From positions 274,089-338,088 of the forward strand of contig VSDK01011369.1 of the NCBI GenBank assembly GCA_009767595.1: a stretch of DNA of 64,000 nucleotides, read 5' to 3'. A program made the position numbers and the translations under genes. How positions within the stretch are numbered: position 1 is the first letter of the stretch; the number at the start of each line of letters is the position of its first letter. Source of the stretch: Symbiodinium kawagutii. Its lineage: Eukaryota > Sar > Dinophyceae > Suessiales > Symbiodiniaceae. The notes under the pieces were generated by a model. The model made no database searches and was not told the origin of the DNA. It saw only the letters and a list, made by a program, of their open reading frames with translations. Shown piece after piece: positions 55,237 through 64,000 of the stretch.

Positions 55237-55345
55237 ATCCCGCCAAAGAGGTGATGGTCAGGGACCGCCACAACCCGCGATGTAGCGCACAACGCGGTGG
55301 CCAAGAGCAATCTGAAGCCGAAAAGATCACGGCGGATGGCCGTGT
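55237..55345 (-). CDS. Exon candidate with a hydrophobic helix, right-hand gene
   Basis: Acceptor CAGTCTAG, frame TAIRRDLFGFRLLLATALCA then TSRVVAVPDHHLFGG, donor AT|GTATTT. RR followed by FRLLLATALCA looks like a signal anchor or membrane segment. Nearly 80% of third positions are G/C. Confidence 0.6.
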
Positions 55346-55810
55346 CTAGACTGGTCTTCACAGCTGTCAGGATGAAATGGACAGTTGATTTTAGCGATCT
55401 TTTCTATTGAGCCAAACCAAGAGGTTGCAACTGTACAGCACGAGGCAGTTTTGCCAGCTGTCGTACAATGATAAAATGTGATGTCATATGGACGATAGCA
55501 TCACATAGTGCAACAATTCATAACATGTTCGTGGTAACCAAGTGGTTCAGTCATACTCAGATGAGCCATGCCCAATGCTTTGCCAATCACATCATCTATT
55601 GCTTTGATGTGAAATTCACAAGCCATGAATGACTGACGATAGTGATCAGAATAAAGCATGACACGAAATATGACCTCCACATAGCGTCAACTTTGCACCT
55701 CTAATTTTGCTAAGTTATCTAAGTTTCAACATTGAGTTTGGATACTTTTGGAACACATCTGTTGACTCCCGGCACGTTGGTCATCAAGCGACCAGCGAAA
55801 ACCAACCAAC

Positions 55811-55858
55811 CTTCCGGCCTGGCACGGCTCTCAAGGCAACTTCTTGGAGCATTTCTGG
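55811..55858 (-). CDS. Exon candidate, right-hand gene
   Basis: Acceptor AGCACAAG, frame PEMLQEVALRAVPGRK, donor GTTGGT. Confidence 0.4.
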
Positions 55859-56074
55859 CTTGTGCTTAGGTGCCCCATCCGAAGAATATCAGTCTATTAG
55901 AACAACTTGGAATCCATCCTCCCAAAAGGTATGCGATTGAAACCGCCAACCTCTTTTGGCGAGAACAATTAGCATCATTTGAAAGGATTTTGGAATTGCG
56001 AATCATTCTGCCAATCATTTCACCACTAAAACTGATGATTTCCAAAACTGAACCACAAAAACTCATGATTTCAC

Positions 56075-56257
56075 CACAAATTTCTTTTTGTTCCGCTGCC
56101 TTCGGCTTCAGATGTCCCGCGCGGATGCGCAGGGTGCTGGGCGCGGTGCTCGCCCCCCCCGCTGCCGTGCTGCTTCCAGCGGCACTGCCGGGCGGCTTCG
56201 TGGGACTGGAACGCAGGCGCAGCGTCTTGATGCCAGCCTTGGCCTTGAGGAAGTCAG
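56075..56257 (-). CDS. Exon candidate, Ala/Ser/Pro-rich linker, right-hand gene
   Basis: Acceptor CTCCATCAG, 60 codons: DFLKAKAGIKTLRLRSSPTK, then an Ala/Gly/Ser/Thr/Pro-rich stretch, then LRIRAGHLKPKAAEQKEIC, donor G|GTGAAA. About 80% of third positions are G/C. The plus-strand frame is also open but has no matching splice signals. Confidence 0.65.
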
Positions 56258-56280
56258 CTGATGGAGGGTTAGTGGTTAAA

Positions 56281-56384
56281 TGGTGGCTTCTCAAAATAGG
56301 GGTACCCCCCAATCATCCACTAGTAGTCGTTTCTAGTGATAAACCAACCATTTTTTTTCATACCCCTATTTTAAGAAACCACCA
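56281..56384. mobile_element. MITE-like element, family B (first of a tandem pair)
   Basis: Opens GGTGGCTTCTCAAAATAGGG, closes CCTATTTTAAGAAACCACCA. Confidence 0.85.
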
Positions 56385-56492
56385 AATGGTGGTTTCTCAA
56401 GCCATAGGGGACCCCCTGAATCATCCAATAGTAGTCATTATTAGTAATAAACCATCCGTTTTGGGGGTCCCCCATTTTGAGAAACAACCAAA
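56385..56492. mobile_element. MITE-like element, family B (second of a tandem pair)
   Basis: Opens AATGGTGGTTTCTCAAGCCA, closes CCCATTTTGAGAAACAACCA. It directly abuts the first copy and is a different subtype. Confidence 0.85.
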
Positions 56493-57050
56493 TGATGCTA
56501 GTTGAGCTGATGTGGAGGGTTGGTCGTGGTTCATTCTCGCGAGTGGTCATGCCACAGTTATAGGAATAAGAACACATCGTTGATCATGGTGAGTAATGTA
56601 TGGGGGATAGTAATGATCACTACTTATCATTGAACATGATCATTAACATGTAAAAAACAACAAAATGATAATGTCATCATGTAAAAAATCAAAATAGTCA
56701 GGAAAGAAGATAATGAAAGATCAGGTTTTGGAGCGTGATCTCTGACTTGGACTCCAAAAATTCACCTCACAATCTGTGTTAACTAACCCCTTGGCTTCAT
56801 AAATTCCATGCTACCTTTTTTGGTATTTTCCAAGCCACCAAGGAATTCTGCGACTTCTAAGACCACCTGCAGACCATTCTGCTTTATGATATCTACGGAT
56901 CGAAGCTCATATTTCTATACTTGTATATATAGTATATACATGCAGTATATAGTTCAATGGATTTCACATGGCTCTGGGTACCCTGTACCGGTGGCCACAT
57001 CCCAAAGCCTTGACCCAACTCACGCCCCTCCGCAGCACGCCCCGGTTCGC

Positions 57051-57129
57051 GCCTCAGTATTGGTGTCCGATCGAAAAGAGACTGGCCGAGCGAAGGTGAT
57101 GCTGTCCGATGATGGTCCCATCCACCCAC
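57051..57129 (-). CDS. Exon candidate, frame uncertain
   Basis: AG|G acceptor (CCTATAG|G), frame WVDGTIIGQHHLRSASLFSI among three open ones. The left end is not resolved. Confidence 0.3.
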
Positions 57130-57139
57130 CTATAGGGAT

Positions 57140-57228
57140 CCTGGAGTAGATAGAATATCAGATTGGACCATCCCTAATTGGTAAATGGTTCTAATATTGA
57201 ACACGGAGGATATTCTATGTACTCCAGG
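57140..57228. mobile_element. Short inverted-repeat element, family D
   Basis: 89 bp. The left end CCTGGAGTAGATAGAATATC and the right end GATATTCTATGTACTCCAGG are complementary at 19 of 20 bases. A half copy (TAGAGTAGATAGAATATCAA) is at about 18371-18425. Confidence 0.75.
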
Positions 57229-58068
57229 ATGGTTTTACCTACCCATCCATCCATCCACCCATCCATCCATCGGTCCACCCATCCTTCCATACAATCGAAT
57301 CCAAGCTTCTCATCTGACAGAATGACTTTTCGTAATGCATTTATTGTTGATGCATTGCATTCTCCAATTGCTGTTGCTTGCTAATCGTCGCCGACCATCC
57401 ATGCAAATCATTTTCAGCGGGGAAACACCATCAGACTCAGAATTCATCAATATTTACAGCCGCAGTTGCCGGCGTTGCCGGCACTGGCCCCTCAAGCCTT
57501 CAACAGTTGTCACCAATGGAATTCGACAGCAAACCATTTTTCCGCTGGTAACTGTTTGCACTAACCAGCAGGGTATCAACGACCAATGGATCTTTCAAAT
57601 TTTGGGATTTAGAATGTTCACAAATTCATTGCTCAACTTACAAGCAAGAGCAATGAAAAACGCTCTACATCGCATATCCCATATCCTCTCTAAACTGATC
57701 GCAAATGTCAAATATCACTGCCAGGTTGAGATGTCTAGTCCAGTAGTCAGTCCCAGGTAGTTCCAAGCTACCAGCGCAGCAAACATCAGTACACGTCAAT
57801 TTGGGATACCTGGCTCATCCTACTAGGGTGAGAATGCTCAGAATGTTCCCACCAGAAAAAGATAGTGGCGATTTACAACCCCAACATTGAAGCCAGCACA
57901 AAGGCTATTGCTGGTTGTGTATAAAGCATGAGCTGAGCACTTTTCACCCACCACTTGCTATCCTGTAGATTGACTGAAACATTTCACATGATCTGTCCGT
58001 TGCCCATGCCAAGGTAAAGTGTCCCATTGAGTCAACGAAAGCACAGCCTGAGACCAACCGTGGGTTAC

Positions 58069-58137
58069 CTCCAACCACCAAGTTGTGTCTCCACTTTGCA
58101 TCGGAGGATGGGTGCGGCACCACAATTCCTCTTGGGG
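58069..58137 (-). CDS. Exon candidate, right-hand gene
   Basis: Acceptor CATTGACAG, frame PQEELWCRTHPPMQSGDTTW then WLE, donor GTAACC. A longer frame through both splice signals is also open (57944-58213). Confidence 0.4.
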
Positions 58138-58675
58138 CTGTCAATGACATACCTTCACACTTGATTGACCCAACATGTGTCCGTCTCACTGGTTTTAGGG
58201 TACCAGCTTTCAACGCATGAAGATGTATTTTTCTCCTCGAATCAAGCCTGACTAGTCCAGGTGGACAAGGTCTGAGTCATTTTCAAGGCATCCAGATTTG
58301 TTGGTTTATCCCTGTCGGACGCTCGCGTCGTGCCTTCGCTTCCGGCTCCTGAGAAAGAAAATCTGAAGCAGGAAACCTCAAGAAACCTTTGGGGTGACTA
58401 GGGAGTGCCGTCAAATCAAGATTGAAGCACTGAAAAAAAAAGGAATCGCATCAGTCTAATCCTATGAAAGCATAGATGTTTGGTTAGCAAGCATATCATA
58501 TCTCCTATATCTATATGTGTATGTAAATATAAATGATATACGTATATAATATATCTATTTGATATATTAATATGATATATGTTTATGATATGTTTATATA
58601 ATATATGATATGTGTGTCTGTATGTGCACATGACATGATTGCACATCCATGTGCATAGTGATGTTATTAATGTGG

Positions 58676-58756
58676 TGTGATGTGATGCGATGCCATGCGA
58701 TGCAATGCGATGCGATGCAATGCAATGTGATGCAATGCGATGCGATGTGATGTATA
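58676..58756. repeat. GATGCGATGCAATGC repeat
   Basis: GATGC/GATGT pentamers in tandem. Confidence 0.85.
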
Positions 58757-58968
58757 TCTCTGAGTGCATTATGTCAATGAAGAACATTCATAGTGATAAT
58801 ATAGCAACTTTGAGAAGATCCACTGCAGCAACAAAAATTACCACGTTGGTCAATCACCGTTTCCGTTCCCCGGGCAATAACAACCCCGTTTGACTTACAG
58901 GCCTGCCTTTGGGTTGGCCAGCGGTTGCATTTCCAGTCCATCATTCAGCAAGAGGTATAGGTTCATAC

Positions 58969-59022
58969 CGGAAACGTATCATCCAGCACTTGTTGGGTTT
59001 CACGTGGGTTTCCCAAATCTTC
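58969..59022 (-). CDS. Exon candidate, right-hand gene
   Basis: AG|G acceptor (TGACTAG|G), 18 codons EDLGNPRETQQVLDDTFP, donor GTATGA. In phase with the 59.3-kb exon. Confidence 0.55.
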
Positions 59023-59119
59023 CTAGTCAACAGTCACAACTCCGATGGTTGAAACCACTGGGAATCCTGGCGTCAAACAGCCCATCCCAACCTGGACTTG
59101 GTCCATCCCTGCGTCAGCT

Positions 59120-59237
59120 CTATGGTGGTTTCTCAAGTCAGTTTGGGGTACCCCCAGTTGTCATCCAGTTTGCTGACCATTTACAGCAATAAACCATCCA
59201 GAACTTGCGGGTCCTCTATGGCTTGAGAAATCCACAT
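59120..59237. mobile_element. MITE-like element, family B
   Basis: Opens TATGGTGGTTTCTCAAGTCA, closes CTATGGCTTGAGAAATCCAC. Confidence 0.75.
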
Positions 59238-59296
59238 ATCCTATCAATGGTGACTAGAAACCCACGGCCCAACTGCCAACCACCCACCCAGCCCAC

Positions 59297-59396
59297 CGCC
59301 CTGGCATCGCCCCACCAGTAGTGCCTTTGCGCCGTTCTGGCGTCGTTGGGGATGCCGCGGCCGCTGCCGTGCCGCCCTTGGAAACCGGGGCTCCTC
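59297..59396 (-). CDS. Exon candidate, Arg/Gly-rich, right-hand gene
   Basis: AG|G acceptor (ACCGCAG|G), frame RSPGFQGRHGSGRGIPNDAR then TAQRHYWWGDARA, donor GTGGGC. About 85% of third positions are G/C. Arg-Ser and Arg-Gly richness suggests an RNA-binding tail (inference). Confidence 0.6.
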
Positions 59397-60077
59397 CTGC
59401 GGTCACTGGGATACCGCGATGGTGAGATGACTTACGTGGCGAACTTCAATGCTTAGTGATGGTTAGTGATGGTGAGTGGCCAATCAATGGCTAACAGCTG
59501 TGGCAAATGAACCACAGCTAACTTGTGAACAAATGGTTGGTGGTTGCTTGGTGGCTGATTCGTGGTTAGTGGTTGATTCATGTTTCATTGATGCTTCATA
59601 TCCGTGAATCATGAAAAAATCATTAACGGTTGTAATGTTAATATCAACGGCCAAGGAACGGTGAATTAGTGGTTAATTGCAGTAATGGTTACTTGATGGA
59701 TTATATAATGGTGAACTCGTCACAAGCAATAGTGGCTATTCATGGCCAACACTTGCTAATCGTGATAAATTCAGGAGCTGGTCAATGGTTAGTTTATTCT
59801 AGGCAACCAGTTCATAGATATGACATGATATGACTGGCTTCCCTGGGTTGATTGACCTGCTGGGTTCTGTCTGGCTTCTCCCAACTGCTAGATACCCATT
59901 CATTCTGCACGTTACTTCAGGGGTACACTAACCGAGGTGCGAATCGCCACTCCAACGGCTTGGGTCACCATAAACAGTCCCTAGAATTGTTGGTTCTGAA
60001 CCACTACTATACCATTCAAATCCATTCATTATCATGCACTGAATGGGTTCATGAACCCACTATTATTCAACACATAC

Positions 60078-60156
60078 CACCATCATCATCATCATCATCA
60101 TCATCGTCGTCGTCGTCGTCGTCCTCCTCCTCATCATCATCATCATCATCATCATG
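60078..60156. repeat. CAT/CGT/CCT trinucleotide array
   Basis: CATCAT units, then CGT, CCT and CAT again. Confidence 0.9.
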
Positions 60157-60254
60157 AACCATTGCATTATCTCCATGCTTATCTATGCATATCACTGTTG
60201 GCGATTGATGGTTGCTGATAACGTGCCTGGGTCCATCGGTTCGCACCGTGTCAC

Positions 60255-60333
60255 CTGATCACTTTCGTGCCAATCTGTGCCACCACTCCTGTTGCATCGG
60301 CTCCCCGTGCTGCTTTGGCACGGCCAACCAAGC
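60255..60333 (-). CDS. Exon candidate, right-hand gene
   Basis: AG|GC acceptor (GTTGTCAG|G), frame LVGRAKAARGADATGVVAQI then GTKVI, donor AG|GTGACA. The exit phase fits the 59.3-kb exon. Confidence 0.6.
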
Positions 60334-60593
60334 CTGACAACTTGGCGCAGGGTACACTCTTGTGAGCCGACCTAGAAGAGGAACATCCACCATTTTTTGG
60401 TGGTTCACCTATGAAACATTTTTTGGTGGTTCACCTATGTTTCCACCTTTTTTAGTGATTCACCTATAAAAAAATGGTCATTTTTCGCTTCCAGGCTAGT
60501 TTACAAGAGGGGAAATGACTGAGCAACAATGGCAGATCATGAAACATGGGGACACCCAGCGCTGGATCTACCGCAGCTGGTTGGGGCTACTAC

Positions 60594-60684
60594 CGGCTCT
60601 CCAACCACTTCGGGATGCTGAGGCGCCTTCAGGTGGTCGCCAAACACTTTGAGGATCTTCCTTCCGCATCTTTTCACAGAAGGC
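60594..60684 (-). CDS. Exon candidate, right-hand gene
   Basis: AG|G acceptor (ATCACCAG|G), frame PSVKRCGRKILKVFGDHLKA then PQHPEVVGEP, donor GTAGTA. Confidence 0.55.
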
Positions 60685-61203
60685 CTGGTGATGTGCCAGG
60701 GAATTCCGCTGGTGCCAGGGAAGCCCAGCAAGTGCCAGGGGCGGAAACTCAGAAACGCCCCCTTTCACCATCATCAGTTGTGGCAAAAGTCACTTTAAAA
60801 CAAATCGCTAGGTCCTAGGTTTTGCTTGTTAGGGGTGGGCAGTGGGAGAATCATGTAAGTTGACCTAATTTCACTTGCCAACAATTCGACCATAACAACC
60901 GGAACTTGATTCGCATCTCACAGGTGATGATCATGTGCCTGTCCTGAATACCCGCTCAATTTTCCATGGTAAAGTAACCCCTGAACAATACATTCCAAGT
61001 AACATTGATAAGTATTGCCCTACTGATAAGTTGCTGTTCATACTTAACAATTGGTAAAAACGCCTCTTCAACAAGTATGAACACCAAGTGTTGTAGGATT
61101 GATATTGCCTAACAATTCTTACTGATAAGTATATCCCAATACTGCACATATTATAGATCCTGCAACAAGTGATGCAACGGGCTCCTTCGAATCAGCTGCT
61201 TAC

Positions 61204-61261
61204 AACGGGAACTGCCAGCTGGTGACACCCCAACCAGGTACATGTGGCAGAGCCTGGTCGC
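61204..61261 (-). CDS. Exon candidate, right-hand gene
   Basis: AG|G acceptor (GCCAAG|G), frame ATRLCHMYLVGVSPAGSSR, strong donor T|GTAAGC. Confidence 0.55.
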
Positions 61262-61520
61262 CTTGGCACTGCATTTAGAAGGCAAGCAAGGACAGATTTC
61301 CTCTGGTGTTTTGTATTTGGGGGAGTTGTATCAGAAACAATATATTTTGGGGGGATCTACCAATTAGTTTGTACTTGGGGGGACTTTAGTATAAAGGGGA
61401 AGGGACTACAAACTTCAGTAGACTTTTTGCAGTGAAACTGCATCTGTGTGGGAGCAAGAGGCAGTGCGATTCAGAAAATGATCAGTAAAGCAGCAAGTAA
61501 AGCAGCAGGCCTGGCTATGC

Positions 61521-61562
61521 CTGGTGGAGCTCCGACACCCGGGACGCCGTTTCTTCCATTTT
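61521..61562 (-). CDS. Exon candidate, right-hand gene
   Basis: Acceptor GGATTCAG, 14 codons KMEETASRVSELHQ, GC donor CAG|GCATAG. Exit and entry phases fit the 61.2-kb exon. Confidence 0.5.
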
Positions 61563-61951
61563 CTGAATCCGTGTTTTTCTTGGCCATGTAATGGTAGATC
61601 CAGTAGCTAGAAACGAGGCCCTATCAGTTTATCCATGAATGGCTGGGGATCTACCATCCAGTAAACGGGCCTTTACTCCTATTGACCCACCCCATTTATC
61701 ATCTACCATCGTCTGGGCATTCGATATACAGTGGTATTGCTCGTATGGTACTGTGGTGTGATGTTGCTCATGTTTAGGTATAGCACTAGCTGCTTGATGG
61801 TTTGCTTGATGGCTTCCCACGAATCATTGTCAGATTCCAATGTGAACAACATGCAATTGTGGAAAGACTGTGACCGACACGGTTTTAATGCTAAGCACCA
61901 CTAATCATTACTAACAACCATTTCTAGCCATTGGTTATGGTTGATGGGCAC

Positions 61952-62003
61952 CAACAATCCTGGTACATCTCTGGAATGTGCAGCAGGGGTCCAACCGCAG
62001 CTT
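61952..62003 (-). CDS. Exon candidate, right-hand gene
   Basis: Acceptor CGCTCCACAG, frame AAVGPLLHIPEMYQDC, donor TG|GTGCCC. Confidence 0.5.
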
Positions 62004-62164
62004 CTGTGGAGCGAAGCCCGTGTGCATCAAGAGGGAAGGAAACATATTGGTTGGAAATACCTTTAACAACCAACCAATGATGATAGCCCCTTACCCAATC
62101 ATTGGTACCTTTAACAACCAAGCTAGCATTCAACCATCACGGCGCCAGCTGAACCAAGCACTAC

Positions 62165-62215
62165 CCACTTCACCACGGCGCCCAGGGCTGAAGCCTCATC
62201 AACTTCACCCTCTTC
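62165..62215 (-). CDS. Exon candidate, right-hand gene
   Basis: AG|G acceptor (GCGTGCAG|G), 17 codons EEGEVDEASALGAVVKW, donor GTAGTG. A second frame (KRVKLMRLQPWAPW) has even richer G/C third positions but then stops. Confidence 0.5.
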
Positions 62216-62528
62216 CTGCACGCCACGACGTGGGAAGCCATTGCTTCAGACTAAAAGATACATATCAAAATAGACAAAGCAATGCATAAATAACAATTGG
62301 GCTTGAATTAAGGTAAATATGATGAATGTGATATGTATGAATGTAAACATATATGTGTATATGCATATGCATGATATCAAGATGGATGCCGGCGCGTACG
62401 GCATAAGATAGCGTTGCATTCTCTGCCCGTGTCTTCCCATCTCTTCCCGCGCATTAGGATATGTGCTCTCTATCGGTGCCTACCGTCAGTGCCTACCAAT
62501 CATCCAAATATGGCTCTTTTGAGACCAG

Positions 62529-62644
62529 GCTATGGGTCAAAATTAACCTGCCAATAATGGTGGTTAATAACCAACAAACTATAGGGAAAATAGCCTGGTG
62601 AATGATAGGGGAACCAAGGGTACAGGGTTTTGACCCACAGCCAC
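62529..62644. mobile_element. MITE-like element, family C
   Basis: Opens GCTATGGGTCAAAATTAACC and closes AGGGTTTTGACCCACAGCC, an inverted repeat. The interior (tagggaaaatag, gataggggaacc) matches the other family C copies in reverse orientation. Confidence 0.75.
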
Positions 62645-63458
62645 CAGGACACTATCAAGTTTGGTGATATGCATTTTTTGAGACATACCATCGGCTACGG
62701 ATGAGACATGATAAGACAGGTAAACCCGGGCAGGTATGAGGTTCATAGCTGCCCATGTTTGATGATATTGCCATATTCTTGGTCAGGCAATTTCCTCAGA
62801 CTTTGGTTGGTTGATACTACCCCTGTAAATGTTTGGTTGCACAACTTTTGCCCAACTGATTCTGTGAACCATTGATATGGTATACCCTAAAATGAAAGAG
62901 ACCCTGACTACTGATACAATACACGAATCCCCATCCCTGTTTGTGGGATATTCAAACAGCATGCCAGTTTCATTACAAAGCAGATAAGCTTCGAATCACT
63001 ATCTGTCAGTTGTCTGACATACACAATTATGATTGCACAACGAAATTCCACAGTGTGATACTGATAGTATGACTATCAAATCGATATGCCTATCTCCCCA
63101 TCCTCGTTGATATCGGTGGATATACCCCATTGTGGGTTTGCCCCATGGGGATTATTAAATGTAAGAGTTTGGTTGCATGGACTACCATCAATCTTGTTGA
63201 ATCATGTTGGATATATCCGGAATGGCTACAACATCGGGAACCCAACAATCTATTGATGTTGGTTGTTGTTGAAAGAAGAGTCCATTGCTGTAGATTGGAT
63301 GACTGTCATTGCTTATACCCTCTGGTAGATGAACCTGGCAATGGAAAATCCATCAGTTATTGATGGTTGCCCATGGTTTCTCTATAAAATGTGATCATTT
63401 TCCTGCTGTCCAAGTGAGCGTCTACCAGAGGGTAGCCTTGACCATGGAACCACCAAGC

Positions 63459-63541
63459 CCTGTGAGGCTGGAAGCCGCTAGGGGAAACGCGGCTGTGGCC
63501 TCAAAGGTGAAAGGATGATTGGCCAGCCGGCTTTTCAGGGC
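63459..63541 (-). CDS. Exon candidate, right-hand gene
   Basis: AG|G acceptor (TGCTGAG|G), frame ALKSRLANHPFTFEATAAFP then LAASSLT, GC donor GG|GCTTGG. The most upstream exon seen. The gene continues beyond the window. Confidence 0.55.
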
Positions 63542-64000
63542 CTCAGCAGCAAAGGAAATGGTTGCGCATCGGCTGCTGTTGTTCAGTTGGTTGGGTTGGC
63601 TCTGTTTGAGATCGGCTTGGGTTGGTTGGCTGGTCCGCTGGGCTTGGGTCGGTTGGTTTCTTGCAAAGCTATTGTTGCTTGGTGTGGTTTGGTGAGTGGT
63701 TGATGGTTGCGCCGGGAATTTCTCAGTTGGGCTTCAGTGTCACCGCTGATCACAGATGCAGATTGATTTACCATGGCCATCATCGCAATGAGAAATCTTG
63801 GTTCACCACATCAACCATCATCATCATGACCCATCAGCTAACCACTGATAGATACCACTTCTTGATAACACTCAAGACTTCTAAGCCATGTTCCTAGCAA
63901 CACCAGGGGTTCACTAAGAAACATAGCCATCGTCAACGACAAAGGCATTCTGGCTACGAAGGGGTTGTCCCATTGTGACTTGGCAGCGGGTCACTTTCTG

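Noticed and set aside
57335..57760. 141-codon plus-strand open frame
   Set aside because: Composition is like the introns and it resembles no family. Possibly chance or a decayed element.
1..64000. tRNA, rRNA, snRNA and spliced-leader RNA genes
   Set aside because: None recognised by eye on either strand. A covariance-model scan would be needed to exclude them.

Overview
Nuclear DNA of a protist with very large, intron-rich genes. No bacterial-type open gene, rRNA, tRNA or CRISPR array is visible. The long open frames are mostly microsatellite artefacts. Coding signal sits in short exons (about 30 to 200 nt) with G/C-rich third codon positions, all or nearly all on the minus strand, separated by AT-richer introns full of simple repeats and small inverted-repeat elements. 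The recurring splice pattern is AG|G at acceptors and GT or GC (possibly GA) at donors. That pattern, the one-directional gene order, and an AG acceptor six bases before the best start codon (a possible spliced-leader site) point to a dinoflagellate. This is an inference from the sequence alone.

The main find is a PP2C (PPM-type) Ser/Thr phosphatase gene read right to left from about 53.6 kb to 11.9 or 9.5 kb. Its motifs appear in the correct family order on separate exons: MGC start (53.60), MQGWRV (52.8), DAH and FVLDG (50.3), HGGDG (48.5), SGTTVVGAV (45.4), GDSRAVVV (43.8), DHPTEKGRIESAGG (20.4), VSRGLGDFEYK (18.3), SCIPDIYEV (15.5), VMTAEEVV (14.1), FICDAL (13.1), SRDNMTCMI (12.0). Two exons (20.4 and 15.5 kb) change reading frame inside conserved blocks, so the copy may be decaying or the assembly may hold indels.

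Between the GDSRA exon (43.8 kb) and the DHPTEK exon (20.4 kb) lie about 20 more minus-strand exon candidates that I cannot assign to the phosphatase. They may form a large insertion in the enzyme or a second gene nested in, or interrupting, the first. Left of the phosphatase (0.4-9.1 kb) and right of it (55-63.6 kb) are further minus-strand exon sets of unrecognised genes.

The non-coding part carries at least three abundant short terminal-inverted-repeat families (MITE-like, here A, B and C), several single elements of similar design, long microsatellites (TTG/CTG, GAT, GATA, ACC, CAA) and two assembly gaps. Exon boundaries were placed by hand from frame, AG|G and GT/GC signals and are provisional.
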